From Vigna angularis (Eukaryota > Streptophyta > Magnoliopsida > Fabales > Fabaceae): a DNA stretch of 64,000 nt. The first letter of the stretch is position 1; every line of letters begins with the position of its first letter. Both the position numbers and the translations under genes were made by a program. Under the pieces are notes generated by a model. It was not told where the DNA came from, did not search any database, and saw only the letters and a list, made by a program, of their open reading frames with translations. Shown one piece after another: positions 29,952-39,852 of this stretch. The stretch lies in assembly GCF_016808095.1 (NCBI RefSeq), contig NC_068972.1, positions 40,765,029 to 40,829,028 on the forward strand, in the 5' to 3' direction.

Positions 29952-30931
29952 GTGATGCTAATAAATGTATGTACTCTAAATTTGAAAATGGTGATTGTGT
30001 CATTATATGTTTGTATGTGGATGACATGTTAATTTTTGGTACATGCAATGAGATTGCTGTTAGAACTAAACTTTTTCTAGGATCGAACTTTGAAATGAAA
30101 GACATGGGTGAAACCAATATAATTTTAGGTGTTAGAATCATAAGGAAGGGAGATAATATATTACTATCCCAAGAAAAATACATTGAGAAACTTCTTAAGA
30201 AGTTTGGGTATTATGATTTCAAACCCGTGAGTACCCCTTATGATGCTAACTCTAAATTAATGAAAAATATAGGAGAATCGTTATCTCAGCCTTAGTATGT
30301 CCAAATAGATAATTAGGAGCTTACTACACTTGATGAACTTTTCTAGACCTGATATTGCTTATGCAGTAGGTAGACTGAGTAGATACACTCAATGTCCAAA
30401 TCAAGAACATTGGGATGCACTTTCCAGGCTTATGAGATACTTAAGAGGTTCAATGGATTATGCCATTGAATATAGTGGATTTTTCGCTGTACTAGAAGGG
30501 TACAATGATGCTAACTAGATCTTTGATTCAGATGAGACAAAATCCACTAGTGGTTATGTATTCACACTTGGGGGTGGTGCGATTACATGGAGATCAGCCA
30601 GACAAACAATTATTGGAAGATCAATAATGGAATATGAGTTTGTCGCTCTTGAGATGGCTTGTATAGTGAGGCTGAGTGGTTGAAAAACTTCTTAGCAAAC
30701 ATTCCACTAGGAATGAAACCAACCCCATCGGTGTCAATACACTGTGATTGCCAATCAGCAATAGCTATAGCTAAAAACAAGAATTACAATGGAAATAATA
30801 GACATATCCAATTGAGACACAATTTGATGAAGCAACTGCTAAAGAGTGGAACTATTTCCATTGACTATGTGAAGTCAAAATGGAATCTAGCATATCCTCT
30901 GACAAGACAAAACCCCTGGGAAGAAATATGA
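29952..30931 (+). pseudogene. Reverse transcriptase C-terminus and RNase H remnant (Copia)
   Basis: The fragment begins near the RT active site LYVDD in the stretch CVIICLYVDDMLIFG, followed by LGVRI and SQEKYIEKLLKKFG, all typical of Copia RT. RNase H follows with [15 protein letters not shown], a later TSGYVF, and then HCDCQSAIAIAKN and HIQLRHN blocks. It is broken by a stop after SLSQP (about 30293), a stop in place of the conserved Trp before the DSDE motif (30516-30518) and a frameshift near 30655. It is dead, and carries the same orientation as the LTRs. Confidence 0.9.
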
Positions 30932-31561
30932 TCTTAGAAACATTAAGGGGAATGGGACTTAAGCCACTAGCTAACAAACAAGTGATGGTAACCCAATCTT
31001 TGTGATTGGAGATCCCATAAATAAGGTTCATATGGGTAAAAACAAGTCACTTGTTAGTTCTGATAGCACTAATTTGATTTTAAATCAAATATATATGTCC
31101 ATTATTATGGTGTGTGTGAAAGTGCTAGAGACTGCATTCTTGAGAGGTTAAACTTTGTAATTAATCAAATTTTTTAATGATCTTCATATCCCTTATGGGT
31201 GATGTATAATTTGCAGCATACACTTGATGAAATCACCTATATGAGTGTCAAGTGGGGCCGCTTGCATGAGATCTTGGCATGATCTCTAAAGCACTCATGA
31301 ATATCGAGCATGCGCATGGCCTAGTAAGCGCATCACAGCGATAACAACAAGGATTGTAGGGGTGTACTGTGATTGATAAACCTCTAACACACTCAAGTGT
31401 CTTTGGTTCATATAGCTTGCTATACTAACTACATTGTGTATTAAGTTTCTTGATCTAAAACTGGTTCATATAACTTGTTATACCAGTTCGGATGCATTAC
31501 ATCTTGTGAAACCCAGAATAATTTATTTTATCTATCGTTTGTATATATATTTTGCAATATG

Positions 31562-31569
31562 TGGGGGAT
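31562..31569 (+). other. Polypurine tract of the Copia element
   Basis: TGGGGGAT ends directly at the start of the 3' LTR (31570), in the place where plus-strand DNA synthesis is primed. Confidence 0.75.
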
Positions 31570-31938
31570 TGTTATAAAAATTGTGTCGTTACACACATAT
31601 TGCAAACTATCTAGTGTTGATTTGGTTGTGCACATTCTGCAAGAATTGGAACGTTGCAACTCCGAGTCTTGTGCTTCCATCAATTTTGTTGTTGCCAACA
31701 TTCATTTTGGTTTCATTCTTTCTCTTTTCTTCTTTTCCTAAAAATATTCTGGGTTTATTTTATTCTCTTTATAGAGATCCTTGCTAGTTCTGATATCCTG
31801 AGAAATTTTGAGAAGTTCCTATTGTATCCCAAGAGGCTTGCGCAATACACCGCGGATAAGTCTTTAAAGAGTGATCTACACGCCTCGGGAAATCCTTTGT
31901 TCATGATCTTTATTCTTTTATTGTCAACTTCTACAACA
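31570..31938 (+). repeat. 3' LTR of the Copia element (369 bp)
   Basis: Starts TGTTATAAAAATTG and ends CTACAACA. It lacks about 140 bp present in the 5' LTR and has a short insertion (ATTGTATCCCAAGAGG region near 31820) that the other lacks. Confidence 0.9.
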
Positions 31939-32049
31939 TAGACAACCTAAAAATATTATAAGAAAAAATCCTAACGGAATCACTTATTGAACACTCCATA
32001 AAATATTCCACCATGCAATTTTGAAAAAAAGAAATAACAGAATGTATTG

Positions 32050-32092
<43 letters not shown>

Positions 32093-32275
32093 GCATTTAA
32101 AAAAATAGTAAATCTCTTAAAAAACTATTTTTTAACAACTTTTTGACAACTTATGTTATAAGTTTAAGATTGATTCCTTTCAAATATCCGTACCAATAAA
32201 AATAATAAAAGATAATTAATTCATTGTGTGTTAAAATATTGGATAGATTCACTTAATAGTAAAAGTCCCAACAAC

Positions 32276-32281
32276 TTGACC
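32276..32281 (+). promoter_or_regulatory. W-box TTGACC upstream of NHL3-like gene
   Basis: TTGACC is a WRKY-binding core, about 320 bp before the start codon at 32599. Sequence match only; a 6-mer can occur by chance. Confidence 0.35.
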
Positions 32282-32372
32282 ATGAAACTTCATTATCCAC
32301 TTGGATCCTCATCAACATGTAGCAAGGACAAAAATCTTATTCAGATGATAGTGATTAAATGTCCCTACCCAA

Positions 32373-32378
32373 ACGCGT
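32373..32378 (+). promoter_or_regulatory. CGCG box ACGCGT upstream of NHL3-like gene
   Basis: ACGCGT matches the vCGCGb site of CAMTA calmodulin-binding factors, 221 bp before the ATG. The two other NHL3-like genes also carry a CGCG site upstream. Confidence 0.4.
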
Positions 32379-32522
32379 CTTAGCAGAGTTTTCAAACGCA
32401 TTGTGATTTTCGGGCAATTAATTGCACCCTCTTCTCAGTTACACCCACCGTACAACAATTTAAACAAACAAAATAACGAAAAGAAAAGAAAAAATAACCA
32501 AACACGCCCTTCATCCTGTGTC

Positions 32523-32532
32523 TATATTTATA
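32523..32532 (+). promoter_or_regulatory. TATA-like box of the NHL3-like gene
   Basis: TATATTTATA lies 67-76 bp before the ATG, a sensible distance for a core promoter with a short leader. Confidence 0.5.
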
Positions 32533-32598
32533 CACACATGCACCTTTCTTCTATCACAAAAAGAGCACTTCATATTCTTCATCCCCTATCATTCCAGC

Positions 32599-33282
32599 AT
32601 GGCAGATAAGCAACCCCAACTAAACGGTGCGTATTACGGCCCCACGATTCCTCCGGCGGAGGCGCCACGTCCCCGCCGCCACAGAAATTGCTGTTGCTGT
32701 CTCTTCAGCTTCTGCTGGAAGATTCTCCTCGCACTCATAATCTTCCTCGTCATCGTATTCATCATCTTCTACGCCGTGCTCCAGCCACGCGCCTTTAAGC
32801 TGCACGTCTCCGACGCCACGCTCACGCAGCTCAACTACACCTCCAGCGACAACACGCTCCGTTACAACCTCGTCCTCAACTTCACGGCAGGGAATCCCAA
32901 CAAGAAGCTGGACTTCTACTACGAGAGCGTGGAGAGCCACGTGTCGTACAACGGCGTCACGTTCGCGTCGACGGAGTTGTTGACGTTGCGTGACTCGTTC
33001 CGGCAACGCAGGCAGAGCACGAACCGACTGAACGGCGTTTACAGGGGGCAATACGAGACGGTGTTGGATCAGGATCAGGTGAAGAGCTTGGAAGAAGATG
33101 AGAAAAAGAGGGTTTTTCATTTCTCTGTGAGACTCCACTTTAAGGTTAAGTTCATGCTTAATGACTCGGCAAGTTCTAGCACGAAGGCGAAGGCGAAATG
33201 TGAGCTTGAGGTCCCTTTGAGTTCCAAAGGAGAAACTCTAGGGACTGTGTTTGTATCCACCTACTGCCATGTCAATTTCTGA
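32599..33282 (+). CDS. NHL3-like NDR1/HIN1-like protein
   Basis: Intact single-exon gene for 227 residues. The N-terminus carries LNGAYYGPTIPP (residues 8-19), the hallmark of Arabidopsis NHL3 and YLS9 relatives. A proline/arginine stretch and four adjacent cysteines (31-34) come next; these could be lipid-modified next to the membrane segment at about 41-61. The LEA_2 domain has FKLHVSDATLTQ, LRYNLVLNFT, the NPN signature at 99-101, and ends with a KCELEVPL block and CHVNF. NHL3 is a plasma-membrane protein whose expression rises on infection and which supports resistance; that role is assumed here from similarity. The start at 32599 was chosen over the in-frame ATG at 32518 because it restores the family N-terminus and lies behind a TATA-like box. 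A W-box and a CGCG box lie upstream. The coding region is GC-rich compared with the flanks. Confidence 0.92.
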   Translation: MADKQPQLNGAYYGPTIPPAEAPRPRRHRNCCCCLFSFCWKILLALIIFLVIVFIIFYAVLQPRAFKLHVSDATLTQLNYTSSDNTLRYNLVLNFTAGNPNKKLDFYYESVESHVSYNGVTFASTELLTLRDSFRQRRQSTNRLNGVYRGQYETVLDQDQVKSLEEDEKKRVFHFSVRLHFKVKFMLNDSASSSTKAKAKCELEVPLSSKGETLGTVFVSTYCHVNF

Positions 33283-33415
33283 CTGTCCCATATTGCACGT
33301 GACATGTTCACAAACGACATTAATTTTGCCGCTTACTCTGTCAGATTCCATGATTTACCCTTTTGCTCCCCGTTAATTTATGTATGTATTGTGTTACTCA
33401 ACGCTGGTTGATTTG

Positions 33416-33452
<37 letters not shown>

Positions 33453-34065
33453 TATGCTAATATTATGTAAGAATTTTTTTATTATTAAAAAAACTCTGCA
33501 TGATAAGATTTATAATAAGGTAATAATGGTAAGAGTAATTGTTGTCTCATCGTTTGAGGAGTTTTCCGGTAGAAAAGTTAATGAGTATGCAAATGACATG
33601 TCTTTGTCAATTTTAAGTTCGTATTTCAATGAAAGAGGGTCTTTAGCTTTAGAAGATAACTGACCATCGAATTCCAATACAAGGGATAGTGCATCAATGT
33701 CACAATTGGACAGGCAGACCATTTCTCCATAGGAGAACGCTCTTTGGTGGAATGCAAACATGGATGTTGGTGTAATCGGTTTTGTCAAGTTATTTTACTT
33801 GTGCAATCGGTTTTGTCCAGTTAGTTACTTGTCAAAAATACTTCAGTTAATGGGATAGTAATAATAGGAGAACGCTCTTCAGTTAATGTTTAATTAAGGC
33901 AAGATATAACAAATGGAACATATTCTAAATTATTAAAATCCTTAGCCACATACTATATTTATAGATCCTTCAATGAACTTTTACCTTAATATTGATCAAA
34001 TTGTGGTCCAATGACCTTCTAATTTTCCTTAACATGGTAATCCTATAATTATATTCTAATTATTG
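33283..34065. other. 3' flank of the NHL3-like gene and spacer
   Basis: Holds the likely 3' untranslated region, a (TA)n tract at 33421-33449 and a short repeat of GTGxAATCGGTTTTGTC at about 33770 and 33803. Small ORFs at 33448-33788 have no recognisable features. Confidence 0.5.
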
Positions 34066-35800
34066 AAAAGAAGACAAGAGTGGAAGCTAAAAAGAGTATA
34101 AGAAAAGGAAGCACTTGTTGAAAAGGAAACAAAAGAAATAAGAGAGAAAGAAGAGAAGAAAGAGAAAGAAAGAAAGAAAGAGAAGAGGAAGAGATAAAAA
34201 TAAGAGAAAAGAAAAGAGAGAAAAGGAAGTAAAAGAAAGAGAGGATAACAAAAAGAGAGAAAAGGAAAAGAAAGAAAAGAGCATCTTGATTTTTCATTGA
34301 ATGAATCTACTAATTCATCTTGTTTTATTTTGTTACCTGGGTAAGAATTGTTCATCAAGAAGTAGTGACATCAAGAATGGAGAGAAAAATAAATGATATT
34401 ATCAAAGAAAGATTTATTCATTAAAAAACACTGACAATAACAATGAAAGGACGAAAGAATGATAGAAAAGGAAAATACAAGCTTTGAATTTAATTAATGT
34501 GTTTGATACTCTATTAGATTGTTTGTTAATTACTTTGTATAGTCAAAACAAATTTTTTAGTTTCGACATAAACTTCGAAATAGTTGTATATAAGTTAGTT
34601 TGTTTGTCCATTCTAAACCAACCTATGTGTAAGAATGCAAGTTTGTAAATACATGCACATGAATTAGCTTGCTTGTCCATCTCTAAAAAGTGTAAGTACA
34701 ATCAAAGTTGTACTTATGTTTTGAGTGTTTATTTGAGAAATATTCTATTCATCTTTTTTAGCATTACATCTTTAATTTAAAACTGCTTGATGATTTGTGC
34801 ATGTGGGTATTTGACCCTAGAGGCAGGCCTCCAAAATCTTTGATAATAAGATATGGCTTCTTCTAGGATCCAAATCTCATTTTAGTAAAATTTCTATTTT
34901 TGATGATTTTAAATTATGTTTTTGATTTGTGCATAGAATCTTTCAAACTTCGTGGTTGGATTTTTTTTTCAAGAAGAACAAAATTAAGAAGAAATTTAAG
35001 AAAGAGGGAGTTACTCCAAAAATCATTTGCACAGAGTTAGTCAAGAAATCATTCACCTTATGAAAAGATAAGGAGAAATTTAGGAAGGAGTGAGTAACTT
35101 CTAACCTTACCAAACATAAAAGGAAGGAATCTTCAAATGATAGAATTTAGTGAACAATTTCCTTATGTTGTTAAGAATAAAGAAATCAAGGTACAAAGTT
35201 AAGGACAACTTCGTTTCAAGAAAGAGGATATAATATAGAACTATCTCATGACTCCATACAAGAAGAACTAGAGGAGGAGCCTATGGCCTTCAATGGACAT
35301 GAAAGGATGAAAATCATGGTTTAGAACATACTTGAAGAATTGTTCTCATGAAAATTAGTTTATGTTTCTATATTTTTGAGCTTTCGACTTTCTTTTAGAA
35401 ATTAGTTTAGGTTTTTATGCTTTTATGTTTTTATGCTTTTGGGCTTGGGCTTTCTTTTTCTTAAACTTATGGATCTGTATATATAGAGGTACAAAAAACT
35501 TGTGTAAATACTTTTTAGTCATATATTAAAATTGATTTTATTAATGAGAGGGTTGTCTTTGTTCAGGGATTAGGCCATCAAGTTCTTATCAAAGATTCAC
35601 ATTTTTGTGACAAATCTTTCTTAACTTATCAATCTTCTTGATATTGACGTCTCCATTATCGGTTCTTATCAAAGACTAACCGCTCTCTAACAAATGTTCA
35701 TTGGCTTATCAATCTCCTAGATTATGACATCTATCATTTCTATCTAACTCCGAGTCATGCATTTAATTTTCATGTTTAATTAAGGAATTCAAAGTTAAAA
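34066..35800 (+). mobile_element. Ty3/Gypsy remnant: purine-rich gag spacer, pol end, LTR-like tail
   Basis: At 34066-34300 the plus strand is almost pure A/G and would encode Lys/Glu/Arg-rich sequence, like the linker of some gypsy gag proteins. At about 35196-35230 the plus strand reads KLRTTSFQERG, matching the LRTNxFQE motif found at the C-terminal end of many chromovirus-type pol proteins, with a Glu-rich tail after it. An LTR-like segment follows (TTAGTTTAGGTTTTTATGC, TATATATAGAGG, then a run toward 35800). Most of the element is missing, so boundaries are rough. The purine tract is repeated in inverted form at 35836-36096. Confidence 0.5.
34500..34675. repeat. Diverged direct repeat, copy 1 (partner at 37225-37405)
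   Basis: Runs from TTTGATACTCTATTAG to TACATGCACATGAATTAG. The partner reads TTTGATACACTATTAG to TATATGCACATGAATTTG. The two copies could be remnants of one LTR family flanking the gypsy debris. Confidence 0.55.
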
Positions 35801-35835
35801 ACAATCGTAATCTTTCTTGGATAAGATCGTGTAAT

Positions 35836-36250
35836 CAACAAAACAAAATGAGATGAATTAGTACTTCTTTTGAATGACAAATTAGGATGTTCTTTTCTTT
35901 ATTTTTCCTTTTCTCTCTTTTTGTTCTACTCTCTTTCTTTTACTTCCTTTTCTTTCTCTTATTTTTCTCTCTTCTCTTTCTTTTCTTTATCTTGCTTTTC
36001 TTTGTCTTCTCTTTCTCTTATTCCTTTGTTTCCTTTTCTATTAGTGCTTCATTTTCTTGTACTATCATTGGTTTCCCCTCTTGTCTTCTTTTCAACATAT
36101 CTAACTTTTACAAAGTTTTTTTTCCTCCTCTTTCAAGTGTAGAATGTGGTTCTTAAGTCTTGATTGGTTATGGAAGTTGCATTCCAATTTGGACACTTAT
36201 GAGTTTCATGACCATAGCATTCACATTTAGTGCACCTTAGAATAATTGTC
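35836..36250 (-). pseudogene. Gypsy gag fragment with CCHC zinc knuckle
   Basis: On the minus strand, 36193-36234 encodes a CX2CX4HX4C zinc knuckle (CTKCECYGHETHKC), the nucleic-acid-binding motif of retroelement gag. Downstream the minus strand becomes almost pure purine and encodes Lys/Arg/Glu-rich sequence until about 35890, then matches in inverted order the segment at 34066-34340. The frame is broken by several stops. It is a second, oppositely oriented fragment of the same gypsy family as the neighbour on the left. Confidence 0.6.
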
Positions 36251-37500
36251 CTATTCGTTCACAATGATTTTCTTTTATGTTTATGCCTTCTTTTTAGCTC
36301 ACATATTTTTCCATTTAGATATGTATTATGTGACACGATTTCATTGACATCCTACAACAAGGTCACACAAACACTAAGTGTATCTTTTCGTGACACACTC
36401 ATGATACTTTCAAATAATGAAATGATCTCAATAAGGAGTACGATAAGTTAAATCAAAAGTTAAACCATTTTTAAAAGGATGTCTCTTCGAAAACATATTG
36501 CATTATTGTAAATTGTCAATCCTGCAATAAACAATAGAAAACAAAATAAAAAAAATTTTAAGACCTCGCCACTTTTTTAAAGTGTTTCACTTTTTTAAAT
36601 AGTTTCACTTTAGAAAAGTGTTTCACTCTAATCCACTCATTTATTACATTTGTAGGTTTTTTTCTCAATACACTCTCTTAACAAACTTCAGTACCTTAAA
36701 CCAAAATTAACAATGAATATGAAAAATGTTACCAAATCCAAATTTTAACTCAAGAAGTCATAAATAAAGAGAATTTAGACAAAGCTTTAAAAATTTTAAA
36801 ATATACAAAAGCATAAAGTTAGAATAAATAGGACTACCAAAAATAATTAATTTAAACAACATGAATCTAAGAAAAGATTGAATGTCAATCAACTGATCAA
36901 ACAAACCATAAACAGTTAGTGCAACGAAATAATTTATGTTGAACTATACAATTTTTTTTTTTCTTTTGGACCCTTCCTTTTTCTTTTCTTTTGTAGTTAA
37001 ATCCACTAAGTTTTTTTTAATGAATTTTGCATTTCAAACACCAAAACTCCTGTAAAAAAAACGTAATATCCCTTATAATAATTATTTGAAAAAGAAAAAA
37101 AAACGTATTATTTCTTCAAATCTAGTGCAGAAATTCTCAATTTAAAATGAAAAATACGACAAACAAATAATATACCATAATGATATTGAAGAATTTCAGA
37201 ATAAAAATTTAAATTGTTATTTTATTGAATCAGTTTTTGATACACTATTAGCTTATTGTCAATTGTTTTGGATAGTAAAAATTGTTTTTTATTAGTTTGG
37301 ATACAAACTTAGAAATATAGTTATACATGAATTAGTTTGTTCATTCTCAAGCAGCATTTTATGGACAATGACACAAGTTTGAAAATATATGCACATGAAT
37401 TTGTTGCTATCCTAATTAAATTGGGCTGAAGTTGCTATCCTCTGGACATCTTTTATTTTAGTTGTGTACCACATTTATATTCTTTCCGTTTCTTCATCCT
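36251..37500. other. AT-rich spacer
   Basis: No gene recognised. Three short AAAGTGTTTCAC-like repeats are at about 36580-36625, and the second copy of the diverged repeat is at 37225-37405. Confidence 0.45.
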
Positions 37501-37530
37501 GTTGTTTCAAAACTCTAAAACATACAGATA

Positions 37531-37698
37531 GCCATAACCGCTGGTAGGGACCAAGCCCTCTCTCTTCTCGCTACGGCCAACAACCGTGGCGACCTTGCCG
37601 TTAAAACCTCATCGCTCAAACAAGCAAAGGACCTTCTTCTCTCCATCGACCACTCTCTCACCGTCAGATATCCTCTGTTTATTGAATCATCATGGTAG
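37531..37698 (+). pseudogene. Symplekin-like N-terminal exon fragment
   Basis: A 55-codon open frame without an ATG reads AITAGRDQALSLLATANN, then DLAVK and SLKQAKDLLLSID, and stops at 37696-37698. This matches what I remember of the N-terminus of plant symplekin-like proteins (scaffold of the mRNA polyadenylation complex). After about residue 45 the similarity ends. There are no further exons nearby, the start codon is lost, and the surroundings are repeats. I read it as a captured or left-behind piece of exon 1. The family assignment is from memory and should be searched. Confidence 0.45.
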
Positions 37699-37911
37699 AG
37701 TTTGTTCCCAAACCAATATACACTGAATATACAAGTCAAAAAAATTAAGCAGAATTTTTAATGGCTGAAACTGCCTACTGTTTCAAAACGGAAAACCAAA
37801 ACCTCTTATAAAGTGTTTTAATGCCCGAAACCTTCCCCATTCTTTGCTTCAGTTCCTCTGTTGCTTTCACTGTTAGGCCCATTTGAAAAATGATTTTTCT
37901 AAATTAGTCAG

Positions 37912-37915
<4 letters not shown>

Positions 37916-37955
<40 letters not shown>
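37916..37955. repeat. (TA)n tract left of the palindrome
   Basis: About 20 TA units directly join the left arm of the palindrome at 37956. Confidence 0.95.
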
Positions 37956-37959
<4 letters not shown>

Positions 37960-38104
37960 CTTGAAATGTTTTTCCAATAGACATGTTCATTTAAAAGGAG
38001 AGATTTATCTCATTATTACTATTTAAAAGATTAAAATAGACTGGGATAAAATGAGATAAATCTCTCCTTTTAAATGAACATGTCTATTGGAAAAACATTT
38101 CAAG

Positions 38105-38108
<4 letters not shown>
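37956..38108. repeat. Perfect inverted repeat, 58-bp arms, 37-bp loop
   Basis: The left arm 37956-38013 and right arm 38051-38108 are exact reverse complements, beginning TTAACTTGAAATGTTTTTCC. Both sides run straight into (TA)n tracts, which can extend the stem. It could be a short MITE that inserted at a TA target, or a hairpin expansion. There is no coding potential. Confidence 0.93.

Positions 38109-38179
<71 letters not shown>
38109..38179. repeat. (TA)n tract right of the palindrome
   Basis: About 35 TA units. Ile-Tyr ORFs from either strand are artefacts of the repeat. Confidence 0.95.
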
Positions 38180-38183
<4 letters not shown>

Positions 38184-38450
38184 GTAATATGTGCCTTCAT
38201 ATCATAATTAGATGTGAAAGTGAAACTCATCGTCAATCTACCAGGAATAAGTACGTTTCCAGTAAATATATTATCATACTTTAGTAATATTTTACCTGAA
38301 TGGTTTTCTGCTGCATACTGACCATCTCTCGCAAGGCCACACATTCATTCTCAATTTTGACCTTTGCAAACGCTGGCATGGCCAGTTGACCATCCATTTT
38401 GAACTCATCATGCTTCCGTTTAACGGATAGAATTCAAACCCTAAAACTTT

Positions 38451-38723
38451 ATTCAGTTGAATAAATTTGGAGAAAAGTGATAGAGAGAATTTGAAGATAA
38501 ATTTTTTTGTTGTTTATTTGAATAAATTTGAAGATAAGTAAGAGTGAATTTGGAAGTAAATTTTTTTAATTTGTCACATCAATCAAATCCTACACTAATT
38601 CTCACAAACCTTAGCTTTCAAATTCATTTTCACTTATCTTCAAATTCACTCAAATAAATAACAAAAAAATTTATCTTCAAATCCACTCAATCACTCTCCC
38701 CCAAATCCATTTAAGTGAACAAA
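38451..38723. mobile_element. MITE-like element with long inverted repeats (copy 2)
   Basis: The right end read on the minus strand begins GTTCACTTAAATGGATTTGG; the left end begins TTCAGTTGAATAAATTTGG. The two arms match for about 100 bases, including AATTTGAAGATAAATTTTTT. The right arm is nearly the same as the repeat at 19153-19345. A clear target duplication was not found, so the superfamily is undecided. Confidence 0.6.
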
Positions 38724-38963
38724 GGGTAAAGATTGAGCCAACATAGAGCAACCAAATCCACAACTGCAACATTTCAACAAATCCCTGGAAGATGGAACTA
38801 CCTCCGAAGCCATAGATCAAAAATGCATAAAAACCCTTAAATCACTTATAATCACCAACGTTTTACCAAATTCAAAAACAAATCACCTTACAAAAATACC
38901 CGTCAACCAAAAAAAATTAGTGTTTCGGCAGGATTTAGAACCCTAATCCAAAACATTTAGAGT

Positions 38964-39482
38964 TGTTTGCACGGATGTTCAGTTGTGTTGTCTTCTCTTT
39001 TCTCCTTGTCCAAGCCGCGGGGGAGGGTGCCTGCAAAAGACACTCTGACGCTCAAGTCAGTGACCTCGCGTATTAATCTTGTAATCAAGATTTAATTATC
39101 AAAGCTCTAAGTTTCAGTTCAAGTTCAAGTTACCTGTACCCTTTGCCAGACAAATATTTATAAATTATAATGAGCTTACCGTTAGGTCTAATTCATTAAC
39201 CACCAATGAATGACAATATTAATTGTCAATAAATAACAATTATTTTCATTAACTCCCCGACAGTTATTACTATTAATTACCTTAACGGCTGATTTAACCG
39301 ATCGGTTCACTGACCTGAGAGGTATCATCGGTCGGACTGATTTTACCGATCGGTTCATTGACCTGAGAGGTATCATCGGTCGGACTGATTTTACCGATAG
39401 GTTCATTAACCTGAGGGGTATCATCGGTCGGACGACTCTTCTGCATTTTTACCGTTCGGTTGGCTATGAGCCTATAGTAACA
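38964..39482 (-). repeat. Possible solo LTR of a Tat-type gypsy element
   Basis: The order of words (CTGCAAAAGACACTCTGACG, then CTCAAGTCAGTGA, then ATTATCAAA, ending in GTAACA) parallels the 3' LTR at 48503-48843 (CTGCAGCAAACACTCCGACG, ATCAAGTCAGAATGA, ATTATCAAAA, GTAACACA), so it is probably a related LTR in the same orientation. No target duplication was found and the left border is uncertain. Confidence 0.4.
39297..39440. repeat. Three tandem 48-bp repeats
   Basis: Units start at 39297, 39345 and 39393 with ACCGATCGGTTCA or close variants and contain TATCATCGGTCGGA. As 48 is a multiple of three, the minus strand stays open as a 16-residue repeat, which is not a gene. Confidence 0.9.
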
Positions 39483-39730
39483 ATTGGTATTTACTTCGAC
39501 ATCCTATTTACCTTCCCATCGAATCAACAAATAAGGGGAAAAACCTGCAACAAAAAACATAGAACCACTTAGATCAGAATCGTGAACAACACAACAGAAG
39601 CAAAGGTGATTCTGTTCAGAGCTTGATTTTAAGGCCAGCATTTTCGTCAGGTGATAACGGTCTGCCTCACAAAGATCACCGATCTCGGTAAGTGCAGTGG
39701 TGTCCTCGCCGACGATGAAGACAGAGTGGA

Positions 39731-39852
39731 AGATGTTGGTGCAGGTATTATCGGTGTAGAGAGAGACAGTTTGCTACCCAAAGACGGAGGGAGATGTTGG
39801 TGTCGGTCTGGTCGGTGTAGAGGGAGACAATTTGCCACTTGGAGACAGAGGG
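39731..39852. repeat. Two tandem 61-bp repeats
   Basis: Units start AGATGTTGGTG at 39731 and 39792 and share ATCGGTGTAGAG/GTCGGTGTAGAG and GAGACA words. They are part of a GC-richer block at 39600-39890 whose right side (39900-40006) ends GGACTAAAAACATATTTAACCC, a phrase I recall as a common legume repeat end. A mobile origin is likely but not shown. Confidence 0.6.

Larger units (their letters stand above)
28949..31938 (+). mobile_element. Internally deleted Ty1/Copia LTR retrotransposon
   Basis: The element is bounded by LTRs at 28949-29452 and 31570-31938 and flanked by an exact 5-bp target duplication TAGAC (28944-28948 and 31939-31943). The 3' LTR keeps the TGTT...ACA ends; the 5' LTR start is mutated from TG to TA. 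Only the first codons of gag and the tail of reverse transcriptase plus RNase H remain inside; capsid, protease and integrase are missing. At 2990 bp it is far shorter than a complete Copia element. I did not see the usual initiator-Met primer site behind the 5' LTR, so it cannot move alone. Confidence 0.92.
31944..32598. other. Upstream region of the NHL3-like gene
   Basis: Holds an (AT)n tract at 32052-32091 and, nearer the gene, the W-box, CGCG box and TATA-like sequence listed separately. There is no coding content. Confidence 0.5.

Noticed and set aside
34049..34358. Phe/Ser/Leu-rich ORFs in overlapping minus frames (also 35870-36156 plus)
   Set aside because: They are the pyrimidine-strand reading of a purine-rich gag linker; all frames stay open because T/C-only codons contain no stops.
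39188..39424. Minus-strand ORF with a 16-residue repeat
   Set aside because: Produced by the 48-bp tandem repeat in an LTR-like segment; no start context or family match.
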